Source: JAKVAV01 sp047633195 (GTDB taxonomy: Bacteria > Bacteroidota > Bacteroidia > Flavobacteriales_D > Cryomorphaceae). Taken from it: a stretch of DNA of 64,000 nucleotides. Below, piece after piece: positions 44,709 to 54,476 of this stretch. Positions within the stretch are counted from its first letter, which is position 1; each line of letters starts with the position of its first letter. The stretch covers positions 1 to 64,000 of the forward strand of contig JBLIEU010000008.1 of assembly GCA_047633195.1 (NCBI GenBank), written 5' to 3'. The notes beneath the pieces are model-generated. The model worked only from the letters and a program-made list of their open reading frames with translations. It did no database searches and had not been told where the DNA came from. Both the position numbers and the translations under genes were made by a program.

Positions 44709-45219
44709 AAAGAAGTTAAATAGTATGGATCAGTCATTGGCTCAGATGATCGCATTTTTGGATCAGCTGAAAGCAGACCAATTGCACAACAAGCCAAATG
44801 GAAAATGGAGCGCTGCCCAAGTGTTTGAGCATCTAAATGATTCAGAAAAAGGAACGACTGGCTACCTCAACAAAAAGTTGCAGGCGCCACCAGGCGACGT
44901 GCCTTCAGGGGGAATCAGAGCCGCCATTCGGTCGATGTTTTTGAGAAGAGCACTTCGAAGCAGAAAAAATCAATTTAGGGCACCAAAAGTACTGAGCGAG
45001 ATTTCCGAAAACCCTGACTATACCGTACTGAAAGAAAGCTATCTCAACACGAGAAAAGAAATGCGAAATATCCTGTCAGGTATTGACTCCAAACGTTCAT
45101 CTAAGGACTATTTCAAGCACCCGAGAGCGGGCAGGTTAAACATAGGCCAAACTCTGGGATTTTTAAAAGATCATTTTGACCGACACTTTGAACAAATCAA
45201 AGCAAGAACGAAGAATTAG
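44692..45219 (+). CDS. DinB-like four-helix protein
   Basis: 175 residues from ATG 44692, which gives the family start MLPRFEKKLNSMDQSLAQMIAFLDQLK and overlaps the previous gene by 17 bp; ATG 44725 would lose the first helix. The pattern KWSAAQVFEHLNDSEKG (His after the second helix) and a late LGFLKDHFDRHFEQI fit the DinB/YfiT superfamily with three metal-binding His. Members include thiol-dependent transferases; the substrate is unknown. Confidence 0.7.
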   Translation: MLPRFEKKLNSMDQSLAQMIAFLDQLKADQLHNKPNGKWSAAQVFEHLNDSEKGTTGYLNKKLQAPPGDVPSGGIRAAIRSMFLRRALRSRKNQFRAPKVLSEISENPDYTVLKESYLNTRKEMRNILSGIDSKRSSKDYFKHPRAGRLNIGQTLGFLKDHFDRHFEQIKARTKN

Positions 45220-45220
45220 A

Positions 45221-45547
45221 ATGAAGAAAAGACGAATTGTGTATAGCACCAAGCCCGACTTCAATTACGGCTACGGCGAAGCACCCGAAGTAAAGACACC
45301 CGCGCCAGGAGAGCAAGACTTGCGCGTGTGGATCGATCGCAAAAAAGGCGGAAAGGTGGCTACGATTATAAAAGATTTTGTCGGCTCGGAAGACAACATA
45401 AAGGTGCTCGCCAAGGAATTGAAAAACCTGTGTGGCGTAGGTGGAACGGCTAAAAATGAAGAGATACTCATCCAAGGCGACCACCGCGATAAAATAATGG
45501 AATACCTCAAGAAAGAAGGATATGGAGCAAAGAAAGCAGGTGGTTAA
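45221..45547 (+). CDS. SUI1/eIF1-like translation factor (YciH family)
   Basis: 108 residues from ATG 45221, one base after the DinB-like stop. LRVWIDRKKGGKVATIIKDFVG...LAKELKNLCGVGGTAKNEEILIQGDHRDKIMEYLKKEGY is the SUI1 domain: the basic RKKGGK loop and CGVGGTAK strand are typical. Bacterial YciH homologues influence start-codon fidelity. The methyltransferase gene starts 26 bp before its stop. Confidence 0.92.
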   Translation: MKKRRIVYSTKPDFNYGYGEAPEVKTPAPGEQDLRVWIDRKKGGKVATIIKDFVGSEDNIKVLAKELKNLCGVGGTAKNEEILIQGDHRDKIMEYLKKEGYGAKKAGG

Positions 45548-46697
45548 TCCATCGGACAACAAACGATTCCAGATGGTAGCCACCACTTTGGAAGGACTCG
45601 AAAATGTGCTCGCTAAGGAACTCATGATGATCGGTGGAAACGACGTTCGCACGGGAAAGCGCGCCGTCTATTTTTCCGCCGATATGGATTTGCTGTACAA
45701 AGCCAATCTTCGATTGAGAACGGCTCTACGTATTCTTAAACCCTTGAAGATATTCAGGGCTAGAAACGAGGAAGATCTCTACAACGGTATTGCGTCCATC
45801 GACTGGACGGAGATTTTTGATGTCAATAAATCATTTGCCATTAAGACCGCTGTGAGTGGGACTATCTTCACGCATAGCCACTACGCTGCGCTGAAATGCA
45901 AGGATGCCATCGTCGATCAATTTCGCGATAAGTTCAACGAGCGACCCTACATCGAAACGCGCACACCTGACTTGGTTTTCCACGTGAGAATTCACCGAGA
46001 TCAAGTCACCGTTTCTCTCGATAGCTCTGGAATACCGCTCAATAAAAGAGGGTACAGACAGGCCGATGCCGCTGCTCCTATCAATGAGTGTTTGGCGGCT
46101 GGAATGTTACTCATTGCCGGCTACGAGGGCAAGCGGAACTTCGTAGATGGCATGTGCGGAAGTGGAACCATTTGCATAGAGGCGGCTTTAATCGCGAATA
46201 AAATCGGCCCAGGGCTCTTGCGTGAAGACTTCTCGTTTATGCACTGGAAAGATTTCGATGCCGAGCTTTACCAAGTCATACACAATGCGACGGTAAATCG
46301 CATCAAGGACGGCCAACACCAAATCATGGGCTACGAAGAGAGTATGTCCACGATAAAGCTGGCGCGACAAGCCGCGGCGGCGGCAGGGGTTGAAGAAGCT
46401 ATCAACTTTCGCATCACCAACTTTTTTGATGAGGAGCCACCTGCCGCACCAGGTATTTTGGTAATGAACCCGCCTTACGGCGAAAGAATAGAAACCCATG
46501 ATATCGAAAGACTTTATGGAGACATCGGAGATAAATTCAAGAAAGCATACGCAGGTTATCAGGCTTGGATGATTTCAGGCCACGAGGAGGCAATGAAAAG
46601 CGTGGGATTGCGGACTTTTGATACGCATCACCTCATCAATGGAAAGATTCCGTGTCGGTATTCGGGGTTTCGGATTTATAGTGGGAAGAAGGACTAG
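45522..46697 (+). CDS. THUMP-domain RNA methyltransferase (RlmL N-terminal-like)
   Basis: 391 residues. N-terminal THUMP region (FQMVATTLEGLENVLAKELMMIGG onward), then a Rossmann methyltransferase domain with NFVDGMCGSGTICIEAALIA (SAM-binding) and NPPYGERI (catalytic NPPY). Matches the methyltransferase half of E. coli RlmL, which makes m2G2445 in 23S rRNA; no second (RlmK) half. ATG 45573 is an alternative start. Overlaps the SUI1 gene at its start and the E1 gene at its stop (4 bp, convergent). Confidence 0.9.
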   Translation: MEQRKQVVNPSDNKRFQMVATTLEGLENVLAKELMMIGGNDVRTGKRAVYFSADMDLLYKANLRLRTALRILKPLKIFRARNEEDLYNGIASIDWTEIFDVNKSFAIKTAVSGTIFTHSHYAALKCKDAIVDQFRDKFNERPYIETRTPDLVFHVRIHRDQVTVSLDSSGIPLNKRGYRQADAAAPINECLAAGMLLIAGYEGKRNFVDGMCGSGTICIEAALIANKIGPGLLREDFSFMHWKDFDAELYQVIHNATVNRIKDGQHQIMGYEESMSTIKLARQAAAAAGVEEAINFRITNFFDEEPPAAPGILVMNPPYGERIETHDIERLYGDIGDKFKKAYAGYQAWMISGHEEAMKSVGLRTFDTHHLINGKIPCRYSGFRIYSGKKD

Positions 46698-48691
46698 TAA
46701 TCTAGCAGACTCTTCATCTTCTCGGAAAGTAAGGCATTCGCCAAAAACTGCTCTTCCAAACTCCCCACAAAAGGCACTGGTGTATCCATACTGGCACATC
46801 GCATCACCGGCGCGTCCAATGAGGTAAAACAGTTTTCAGTAATAAGCGCTGCAAGCTCGCCACCAAATCCACCAGAAAGTGTGTCCTCGTGCAAGACCAG
46901 AATACGCCCCGTTTTGCGTGCTGACGCGAAAACAGTTTCGGTATCGAGTGGCACCAATGTGCGCAGATCGATGACTTCGATAGAAGCGTCGTGGTTATCG
47001 GCTTCAGCCAATGCCCAGTGAACGCCCATGCCGTATGTCACAATGGTGAGGTCAGTTCCTTCTTTGACAACATTCGCTTTGCCGAAGGGCAGATTGTAAT
47101 ACCCCTCAGGAACTTGTGATCTCAAACTTCGATAAAGCGCTTTGTGCTCGAAATACATCACAGGATTCGGATCTTCAAATGCCGTCAACAGCAGTCCTTT
47201 CGCATCTTCTGGAAAAGCGGGATAAACTACTTTCAGTCCTGGAATGTGGGTAAACCAAGCTTCGTTGCTTTGCGAGTGAAATGGGCCTGCTTGAACTCCA
47301 GCGCCAGTTGGCATCCTTATCACTACATCGGCATTCTGCCCCCAGCGGTAGTGGATTTTCGCCAAATTGTTAACGATCTGATTGAAACCTTCCGTAACGA
47401 AATCGGCGAATTGCATTTCTACCATCACCTTCATTCCCTTAATGGAGAGGCCCAAACCAGTTCCGACTATAGCCGCTTCACAAAGCGGTGTGTTGCGCAC
47501 TCGGTCTTTTCCAAATTCCTCAACAAAGCCTTCCGTGATTTTAAAAACACCACCGTAATCGGCGATGTCTTGTCCCATTAAAACCAAATCGGGATGCATG
47601 CGCATGGCTTCTCGCAATCCATCTGAAATGGCGTCAACCAAACGCATTTCCTTTTTTGCTCCCGTTGGAGCAATTTCTTTGTAATCGTAAGAAGCATAGA
47701 CATCAGCCAGCTCTTTTTCGGTCGATGCTACAATGTCGCTCTCAGCGTAAGCCTGTTTTAGCGCATCTGCAATTTCAATTTTGACAGCCTTCCGCTCAGT
47801 CTCGATTTGCGCTTCACTCAGTACTTTAATTCCCTTCAAAAAGTCTTCATAGTTGGAAACGGGGTCTTTTCTCCCCCACTCTTCCATGAGTTCGCTCGGT
47901 ACATACTTGGTTCCCGAAGCCTCTTCGTGTCCGCGCATTCTGAAAGTAAGGCATTCTACCAAAACAGGTCGAGGATTTTGGCGAATGTCTTCTGCCAAAT
48001 CTCTCAAGGCCGTGTAGACTTCCAAGACGTTATTCCCTGCCAATTGGAGGGTTTCCATCCCGTAGCCGATTCCCTTATCGATGAATTGCTTGCAGCGAAA
48101 CTGCTCCGACGATGGAGTGGATAATCCGTAGCCATTGTTTTCGATGATGAACATTACGGGAAGATCCCAAACAGCAGCGACATTTATACTTTCGTGAAAA
48201 TCGCCTTCACTCGTGCCACCGTCTCCTGAAAAGACGACCGTCACAGCTTTCTCACTTTTGAGTTTGTGAGCCAGAGCTATTCCATCGGCTACTCCCAATT
48301 GAGGGCCGAGGTGAGAAATCATTCCAACAATCTTGGCTTCTTTCACACCAAAGTGAAAAGAGCGATCACGGCCATTGGTATAGCCGTTCGCTTTGCCTTG
48401 AAACTGGCTAAACAATCGGCTCAACGGCAATTTTCTAGTAGTAAAAACCCCCAAGTTTCGATGCATCGGAAGAATGTACTCTTCTGAATTTAATGCCATC
48501 GTGGCACCTATACTGATGGCCTCTTGGCCAATGCCAGAAAACCATTTTGATATTTTTCCTTGACGCAGCAAGCTGAGCATTTTCTCCTCAATCAATCTTG
48601 GCTTAAGAATGTTGCGGTAAATTGCTAGAAGTTGCTGGTCGGATAAGTCTTTGCGATCGAAGGTGGTTTGCCTGTCAGCAGCAGTGATCAT
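46694..48691 (-). CDS. Fused alpha-beta 2-oxo-acid dehydrogenase E1
   Basis: 665 residues. Residues 1 to about 330 are the alpha subunit: RNLGVFTTRKLPLSRLF, VVFSGDGGTSEGDFHESIN and IENNGYGLSTP form the ThDP-binding GDG...NN motif. Residues about 345-665 are the beta subunit: LMGQDIADYGGVFKIT, TPLCEAAIVGTGLG, MPTGAGVQAGPFHSQSNEAWF, EDTLSGGFGGELAAL. Such fused E1 proteins occur in Bacteroidota and resemble the branched-chain or acetoin/pyruvate type; the exact oxo-acid is undecided. E2/E3 genes are not in the window. A good promoter lies upstream. Confidence 0.9.
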   Translation of the reverse strand: MITAADRQTTFDRKDLSDQQLLAIYRNILKPRLIEEKMLSLLRQGKISKWFSGIGQEAISIGATMALNSEEYILPMHRNLGVFTTRKLPLSRLFSQFQGKANGYTNGRDRSFHFGVKEAKIVGMISHLGPQLGVADGIALAHKLKSEKAVTVVFSGDGGTSEGDFHESINVAAVWDLPVMFIIENNGYGLSTPSSEQFRCKQFIDKGIGYGMETLQLAGNNVLEVYTALRDLAEDIRQNPRPVLVECLTFRMRGHEEASGTKYVPSELMEEWGRKDPVSNYEDFLKGIKVLSEAQIETERKAVKIEIADALKQAYAESDIVASTEKELADVYASYDYKEIAPTGAKKEMRLVDAISDGLREAMRMHPDLVLMGQDIADYGGVFKITEGFVEEFGKDRVRNTPLCEAAIVGTGLGLSIKGMKVMVEMQFADFVTEGFNQIVNNLAKIHYRWGQNADVVIRMPTGAGVQAGPFHSQSNEAWFTHIPGLKVVYPAFPEDAKGLLLTAFEDPNPVMYFEHKALYRSLRSQVPEGYYNLPFGKANVVKEGTDLTIVTYGMGVHWALAEADNHDASIEVIDLRTLVPLDTETVFASARKTGRILVLHEDTLSGGFGGELAALITENCFTSLDAPVMRCASMDTPVPFVGSLEEQFLANALLSEKMKSLLDY

Positions 48692-48707
48692 AGATAGATA
48701 GTTTAAT

Positions 48708-48736
48708 CAAAGGTAGACAAATTTGATTTTGACAAG
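48708..48736 (-). promoter_or_regulatory. Promoter of the E1 gene
   Basis: Minus-strand TACCTTTG (48708-48715) is an exact -7 match with CTTG (48733-48736) 17 bp upstream; leader about 12 bases. Confidence 0.5.
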
Positions 48737-48739
48737 ACG

Positions 48740-48770
48740 CAAAAAGCCCGCTCAATCAGAGCGGGCTTCT
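48740..48770 (-). terminator. Terminator after the large T9SS substrate gene
   Basis: A perfect 10-bp stem (48744-48753 with 48759-48768); on the minus strand it is followed by a T-run. It ends transcription just before the E1 promoter and overlaps its upstream edge. Confidence 0.85.
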
Positions 48771-48801
48771 TTTTCTAGCTGCAGTCGGTAAGACTGTTGT
48801 G

Positions 48802-51750
48802 TTAGTCTACAATAAGCTTTTCGGTGGTAATCAATTCATTGCCGGAGCGTGCTTGAAGAAGATAAATCCCTTTGCTCAGTCCATTCAAATTCAAGCGTTG
48901 AATTCCCGATGTATTTTGAACCAATTCTGAAATGAGTTTCTTTCCCTGAAGGTCATATACTTCTAGAGATATTTGATCCGTATCGAGAGCAGTTTCAATG
49001 GAGATCTGAATCTCAGAACCGTCAGACGGATTTGGGAATATCATCATTGACAGCTGATCATCTTGAGTCATTTCATAATCTACTTCATCGAGTATAACCA
49101 GACCACTTATTCCTTCAATCGTGATTTCGCAGACTCCCGAGTAGTCGCCAATTAATCCACCCGAATTGGCCTTAACGGCTACTTCATAGGTATCACCAGA
49201 TATAAGGCCTGTAACGAAGGACAAAAGGACTTTTCGATTTGGTCTTACGATTTCAATTGGACTCTCTCCTGGTTGAGAAGTATTCTCAAAGCTGAAGGTA
49301 TACTGCTCAGCCGAACAAACTTCAACTGAGGTAAGAACCTGACTCAAAGAAACCGTCGAACCGCAAGTGAAAAGTAATGGGTTCACTTCGGTATTTGGAA
49401 CAAAGTTGTTCATGTTAATTTCCTTCGTCACGCTCGTCGTACTTTCATTTCCTTGAACGTCAGTGGCAAAAACAGTGATTGAATAGGTCGTTCCCAATTC
49501 TAGGCCATCGACCAATTGGAGCGGACAAATCGGACTGGTAGTTCCCGAATTGTATTCGAGCTGGTTTGCACCATCATCGAATACCCATCGGTAATTGGTC
49601 GCGCCAAAAATTCTTCGGGCTTTTACATTGTCGCACATGTTGTACAACTCACCGGCAAAATTATCGAGCAAGAAGGTAGTAGGACCGTCAGCCGTCGATA
49701 TGGTGCATGATACACCGTAATCTCCAATATTTGGACCTTGGTACATCCGTGCTCTTACTCGAACATTGTAAGAACGACCGTATTCAAAATCTTCAAACCA
49801 TCCGATGTAAAAGTTAGGGTTTGTTCCATTTGGCGATTCCACTTCGTAGGTTGCAAATGGCGACTCCAACTCAGTAAATTCAAATATGAATGCTTCCAAA
49901 AGGAAATTAGGATTCGGAATAGTCGCTCGAATCAAACTATTAGCGGTAAGCTCAGTAGCACCACAATCAGCCTGACGAATTCTCACGAATGGAATGTGCG
50001 CGACTCCTGTTGCAAAAGCCGTAGTTGCTGGAGCCGATCCTCCTGCATGATAAACGCGGTAAACGTATTCTTGACCAGGAGTCAGATCATTGATCCAAAA
50101 CAATTCACGCAATCCTGCACCTGCCTCGTTTATACAAGCCAGTTGCATTCCTCCACAGCCATCAAAAACTTCAATCGCTGGATCAAAATCTCCAGAAGTC
50201 TCCACTCTAAAATAGGTGGTGCTTCCAACTGCTGTAAATGAGAAATAAGGATCAGGACTCGTTCCAGGCCCGTTGCATTGAGGATCCAGAGAATAAGTAA
50301 CCGATGATACATCACCTGCTATTTCAGAACTTGCGAAGGTTGTTTGTGATACAACGGTCACAGCATTGATGCAGTTATCTGAAGTAGGACATGTGAAGTC
50401 AAGACCTCCTTGAACCAATTCACAGCTAGCAATGGTTTCGCTTGAAATTGTGATTTCCACGGGTGAACCAATGTTAAATGGCCCTACGTTTTGAACTCCC
50501 GTGGAGCTAACACCTGTGGTAGCAGCCACGCCTGCATCATTGCTGATGGCAACCGATGCGCTATTCCCAAGAGATGTGATATCTACATCGACGGTAAAAG
50601 TTCCCGCACCGCAATTTTCAACAACTGAAAAATTAGCAGTCGGAGCAGAACAACCATCACAGGAAACCTGCCAGTCCCAACCCAATCCAAAGCTGAAACT
50701 ACCGTCTGCACAACTGCCGCTGACGTCAGATGTAGCCGTCATAAAAATACTACCACTGGGAGCGGTTTCGCTGATTCCTGAGAGGTCTCCGCCATTACTT
50801 CCTTGAAAAAGAATAGTTCCCGATCCGTCACTTCCGTCTCTGATAGTGATTTGATCAAGGCCGTCTTCCAACTCCCCCGAAAGGAAAGTAAGCGCAACAG
50901 GAGATCCATCTGGAGAACTGTATAGAAATGAAGTATTGTCATTGTTTTGATAGCAATAGTCTTGATCAAGAGGAGTTCCGCAAGTCAGAATATTTTCACA
51001 GGCCAGACCAACATCCGTTACGACTTCACTTATGTTACACGTATTGTCATCGTTATGAACCACGGTAATCGTCGCAACAGTTCCCAAAGGAAATGGACCG
51101 ACCGTTTGTATACCTGTAGAAGTCACATTTGTAATGGCAGCTGCGCCACCATCATTGGTAATGTCTAACGAAGAAGCATCTCCCAAAGAGGAAATGAACA
51201 AGCTCACCTCGTACTCATTTCCTCCGATACAAGATTCAGAAAAAGCCACTGAAGGCGGTGTACATGTCGTCTCTCCATTGGCACAAATACTAAAATCTCC
51301 TTGGATGTTGTTATTCGTTTCCCAAAGTTGGACGAATTGAATTTCCCCTGGAGCACCAGTCAATTGGAGTTCTGGGAAAAATCCAGGACCGCTATTGGCA
51401 TCACACCCTATTAACACCAAACTTCCACAAGCTCCTGAATAGGCAGCAGCATTCACGTTCATACCAGCTGGAGTAGTACCTGGAATCAACGTGGTAGAGA
51501 CCGTAACAACTCCAGAAGGTGGAATTACAACTGAATACCATGCATCTCCACCAGAGAAAAAATCACAATCAGCACCAACAGGTACTTGACCTGAATTTGT
51601 TAGACCAGAATTCGAAGCCGTGCTAAAGACACAACTACCAACATTTACGGTAAGGGATTGAGCACTCGCACAGTCGTTTCCCTGACCGTAAGAATTTAAA
51701 GACCAAGACACTAACAAGGCAATCACGGCAATTAAGAAAACATTCTTCAT
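48802..51750 (-). CDS. Large secreted T9SS substrate with CUB-like domain
   Basis: 982 residues. Signal peptide ends near SYGQ. An N-terminal domain with paired cysteines (CASAQSLTVNVGSCVFSTA) follows. Two related beta-rich units begin near SVAFSESCIGG and TANFSVVENCGAG. A CUB-like domain starts near LDQDYCYQNN (LTFLSGELEDGLDQITIRDG is the core strand pair). Further fibronectin-like strands follow. The end MIFPNPSDGSEIQIS...LITTEKLIVD is a T9SS type-A sorting domain. Expected at the cell surface or released; adhesion or ligand-binding role is inferred. Monocistronic between two terminators. Confidence 0.88.
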   Translation of the reverse strand: MKNVFLIAVIALLVSWSLNSYGQGNDCASAQSLTVNVGSCVFSTASNSGLTNSGQVPVGADCDFFSGGDAWYSVVIPPSGVVTVSTTLIPGTTPAGMNVNAAAYSGACGSLVLIGCDANSGPGFFPELQLTGAPGEIQFVQLWETNNNIQGDFSICANGETTCTPPSVAFSESCIGGNEYEVSLFISSLGDASSLDITNDGGAAAITNVTSTGIQTVGPFPLGTVATITVVHNDDNTCNISEVVTDVGLACENILTCGTPLDQDYCYQNNDNTSFLYSSPDGSPVALTFLSGELEDGLDQITIRDGSDGSGTILFQGSNGGDLSGISETAPSGSIFMTATSDVSGSCADGSFSFGLGWDWQVSCDGCSAPTANFSVVENCGAGTFTVDVDITSLGNSASVAISNDAGVAATTGVSSTGVQNVGPFNIGSPVEITISSETIASCELVQGGLDFTCPTSDNCINAVTVVSQTTFASSEIAGDVSSVTYSLDPQCNGPGTSPDPYFSFTAVGSTTYFRVETSGDFDPAIEVFDGCGGMQLACINEAGAGLRELFWINDLTPGQEYVYRVYHAGGSAPATTAFATGVAHIPFVRIRQADCGATELTANSLIRATIPNPNFLLEAFIFEFTELESPFATYEVESPNGTNPNFYIGWFEDFEYGRSYNVRVRARMYQGPNIGDYGVSCTISTADGPTTFLLDNFAGELYNMCDNVKARRIFGATNYRWVFDDGANQLEYNSGTTSPICPLQLVDGLELGTTYSITVFATDVQGNESTTSVTKEINMNNFVPNTEVNPLLFTCGSTVSLSQVLTSVEVCSAEQYTFSFENTSQPGESPIEIVRPNRKVLLSFVTGLISGDTYEVAVKANSGGLIGDYSGVCEITIEGISGLVILDEVDYEMTQDDQLSMMIFPNPSDGSEIQISIETALDTDQISLEVYDLQGKKLISELVQNTSGIQRLNLNGLSKGIYLLQARSGNELITTEKLIVD

Positions 51751-51856
51751 TTGGAATTGAGTTTAAGGGTTGTGAGAATCTAAGTTGGCATACGTGCTTC
51801 AGATAAATAAGGTTCAAAATTTCACGACAGTGAATTCTGAAGTTTTTTAATATTAA

Positions 51857-51882
51857 AAAAGCCTGCATAAATGCAGGCTTCA
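51857..51882 (-). terminator. Terminator after the DUF4920 gene
   Basis: A perfect 9-bp stem (51859-51867 with 51872-51880), TAAA loop, T-run on the minus strand; 25 bp after the stop. Confidence 0.85.
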
Positions 51883-51904
51883 GAATTCTAATTAAGAGAC
51901 GGTA

Positions 51905-52411
51905 TCATTCGGTAATGACTATACCGACTGCTTCGAAGTTCATGCTAATTTCAGGCTCCGTAATCGTAGCGATTTCTTCCGCTGATTTTTCAGCATCCTC
52001 GGCTAAGTGTTTCAAATAGTCCACATCGAGCGTATCAATGAAAGCGAATCCTTCCATAATAACGTTCATTCCTCCTACACCTTCAGTAGGAACAAAGAAA
52101 CCATAGTCTTTAAATCTCACACGCATCTCTTCGCCATTTCCCATATCTACGGTCATCCAGCAACCTTTCACTTTGCATGTCTCATTGATGGTGGCTTCAA
52201 GAGTCACGTAGAGCGAGTCTTGACCTTCCATTTGCGCATAGAATGCATCGGACTTCAGGGCGCCAGAGGTATCTATTGTATCGCCATAATAATTCATAGA
52301 AACGGTTTCAACAACAGCTTCAACCTCTTGTGTTTCGGTTTCCACGTTCTCGACAGTTTCGCTGCAAGAGTAGAAGCCAATCAATGCAAATGCTAATAGT
52401 AGATTTTTCAT
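51905..52411 (-). CDS. DUF4920 lipoprotein
   Basis: 168 residues. Lipoprotein signal with Cys near 16 (LIGFYSCSE), an acidic linker (ETETQEVEAVVE), then the DUF4920 core: NETCKVKGCWMTVDMGNGEEMRVRFKDYGFFVPTEGVGG. The CKVKGCWM pair of Cys may bind a metal or form a disulfide. Function unknown. Last gene of the aroC run, 26 bp after the OmpA-type gene. Confidence 0.85.
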   Translation of the reverse strand: MKNLLLAFALIGFYSCSETVENVETETQEVEAVVETVSMNYYGDTIDTSGALKSDAFYAQMEGQDSLYVTLEATINETCKVKGCWMTVDMGNGEEMRVRFKDYGFFVPTEGVGGMNVIMEGFAFIDTLDVDYLKHLAEDAEKSAEEIATITEPEISMNFEAVGIVITE

Positions 52412-52437
52412 GGTTTAAAATTTTGCCCTAAAGATAA

Positions 52438-54471
52438 TTAACGCTTTACAATCTTGAACTCCGTCCGTCGATTTATCGCCCGATCTGCATCAGAATTATT
52501 TGGAACCATCGGCTTTGATTCGCCATACCCCTTAAAATTCATCTTATCGGGATTGACACCTGATTCCTGGAGGTACCCAAATACTTCGAAAGCTCGATCT
52601 GCGCTCAGAGCTAAGTTCGCCTGATTATCTCCGACGTCATCCGTGTGTCCGTATATGTCGACTTGATAAGTAAGGTTCTCATTGAGGTAATCAGCAAATT
52701 CGCTGAGCACGGATTTGGAGGCTTCGTCAATTTCAGATGAGCCCGTGGCGAAACGGATATCATTCATCCGGTAGGTCTTTCCCGAAACTAGCTTCTCCAC
52801 TTTTATCTCTAAATCGCGCACAGTTTCAGAGGTATCGGCGAGAGTAAACACGCGTGTATTAAAAGCGAGGTCTTCAGTTTCACTCTTTATACTTACTACT
52901 ACGTCTTCCCCTTTTCTCAGGTTTATAACCGCAGCATAAGTGCCGTCAAGGTCGTCTACATCCACTTCTTTTATCTCTTTAGTCGCAGCGTACTTAATTT
53001 CAATCTTAGCATCGGAGACCAACTCGCCCTCTGCATTCTTAACATCTCCTTTCAAAATCAAAACCTTCTCGGGCCTAGCTGCTTTGGGAACGTCAAATGC
53101 GAATATATCCAGTTCCTTGGCAGACGAAACATTTGAAGATGAAAAGAGTGCCACCTTACCGTCGGTGCTCACCACCAGGCCATGCTCATCTTGTGGTGAA
53201 TTCACAGGGTAGCCAATATTCTTTGGTTTAGTCCAGCCCCCGTCTTCTTCTTGTTTGCTATAAAAAATATCATAACCTCCGGCTCCTAGGTGCCCATTGC
53301 TGGCAAAGTACATCGTGCGGCTGTCAGCATGCAATACAGGACTCTTGTCATTTCCATCCGTATTGATAACATCTCCTATGGGTTGCGCCTTTGACCAAGG
53401 TCCGTTTAAAGAACGCTCGGTATAGAAAATGTCGGTAGTGGGATTTCCCTCTTTATCGGGGGTTGTGTTTTCTCTGATGGTAGCGAAGTAGAGTGTATTT
53501 CCATCAGCCGATAATGTGGGCTGTGCCTCCCATCCGTCAGAAGTATTGACATTTTCACCTAAATTTTCCAGCCCGGTCCAGTTATAAATGACTTTTCCTG
53601 CATCGTTGGTCTCTCGCTCATATCTTGAAACATAGAGATCGCAATTTTTATAATTGGACGAAACAGGTTTACACACGGTAATAAACATCTCCCGATTATC
53701 GAGAGAAAGAGTAACTCCGCCGTAATTATCTCCTACATTGAACGGAGGTGCCAAGGGTTCAGCATTTTCATATTCGTTGGTCTCTTTTATCTGTGAGGCC
53801 ATCATAAATCGCTCAACCTCTTTGGTATATAGATCACCCTTTGCTTTTTCCTTCGATTTCCGAGTAAAGAAAATCAGTTGGTTATCTGGTGATAACATGG
53901 GCAAATACTCCCCAGCATCCGTATTTACATTTGCCAACCTTCTCGGATTGTATTCCACAGGGTTGGAATAAAACTCATTGTAGAAACGCACTTCAGGCAA
54001 TACAGAAGCAATATCACCCTCTTTGGCATTGTGATCGCGAGAGGATTTCCCCTGCTCTTTATCAAAAGTTAAGAAGCCTTCAAAATACTTCTGCGCGTTC
54101 TCGTAATCCTGATTGGCGTATGCAATGATTCCCGAATAATAGTAAGCGTCAGCATGATACTTTGGACACGAAGTGATCACTTCTACAAAATCGCTGTATG
54201 CTCTATCGTAGCCAGTGTTTTGCTCCATTGCCATGCCGTATTCAGCGCGGGCTTTACCAAAAAGACATTCGATGCATTCAGGATCGACTTCAAGAGACTT
54301 CCTGAATAGGTCGATTCGCTCATCGATCTCCAGTCGGGAATTGTTCATGGCTCCATCCAAGAGCTTTTGCACTTTTTTCGACGAGGACGGTCCGCAATTC
54401 TGTGCCTGTAGCGCAAAACCAAAAAATAGGGCCCCACTAAGGAATAGATATTTTGCTGCTTTGGAAATCAT
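52438..54471 (-). CDS. OmpA-family protein with TPR, PD40-propeller and CRD (PorE-like)
   Basis: 677 residues: signal peptide ending near LQAQ; TPR-like helices (about 25-150); beta-propeller repeats of the PD40/WD40 type (YLPMLSPDNQLIFFTRKS; QPTLSADGNTLYFATIRE; SPVLHADSRTMYFASNGH); a carboxypeptidase-like regulatory domain (LKGDVKNAEGELVSDAKIEIK); and a C-terminal OmpA domain with YGHTDDVGDNQANLALSADRA and NRRTEFKIVKR. That domain order is the one described for PorE of the T9SS in Porphyromonas gingivalis, which anchors the machine to peptidoglycan. The match is by architecture only; many paralogues share it. Starts 5 bp after the AsmA-like stop. Confidence 0.85.
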   Translation of the reverse strand: MISKAAKYLFLSGALFFGFALQAQNCGPSSSKKVQKLLDGAMNNSRLEIDERIDLFRKSLEVDPECIECLFGKARAEYGMAMEQNTGYDRAYSDFVEVITSCPKYHADAYYYSGIIAYANQDYENAQKYFEGFLTFDKEQGKSSRDHNAKEGDIASVLPEVRFYNEFYSNPVEYNPRRLANVNTDAGEYLPMLSPDNQLIFFTRKSKEKAKGDLYTKEVERFMMASQIKETNEYENAEPLAPPFNVGDNYGGVTLSLDNREMFITVCKPVSSNYKNCDLYVSRYERETNDAGKVIYNWTGLENLGENVNTSDGWEAQPTLSADGNTLYFATIRENTTPDKEGNPTTDIFYTERSLNGPWSKAQPIGDVINTDGNDKSPVLHADSRTMYFASNGHLGAGGYDIFYSKQEEDGGWTKPKNIGYPVNSPQDEHGLVVSTDGKVALFSSSNVSSAKELDIFAFDVPKAARPEKVLILKGDVKNAEGELVSDAKIEIKYAATKEIKEVDVDDLDGTYAAVINLRKGEDVVVSIKSETEDLAFNTRVFTLADTSETVRDLEIKVEKLVSGKTYRMNDIRFATGSSEIDEASKSVLSEFADYLNENLTYQVDIYGHTDDVGDNQANLALSADRAFEVFGYLQESGVNPDKMNFKGYGESKPMVPNNSDADRAINRRTEFKIVKR

Positions 54472-54476
54472 GGAAC

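Noticed and set aside
44692..44725. ATG 44725 as start of the DinB-like gene
   Set aside because: It would remove the first residues that align with the family start; the 17-bp overlap with the previous gene is acceptable.
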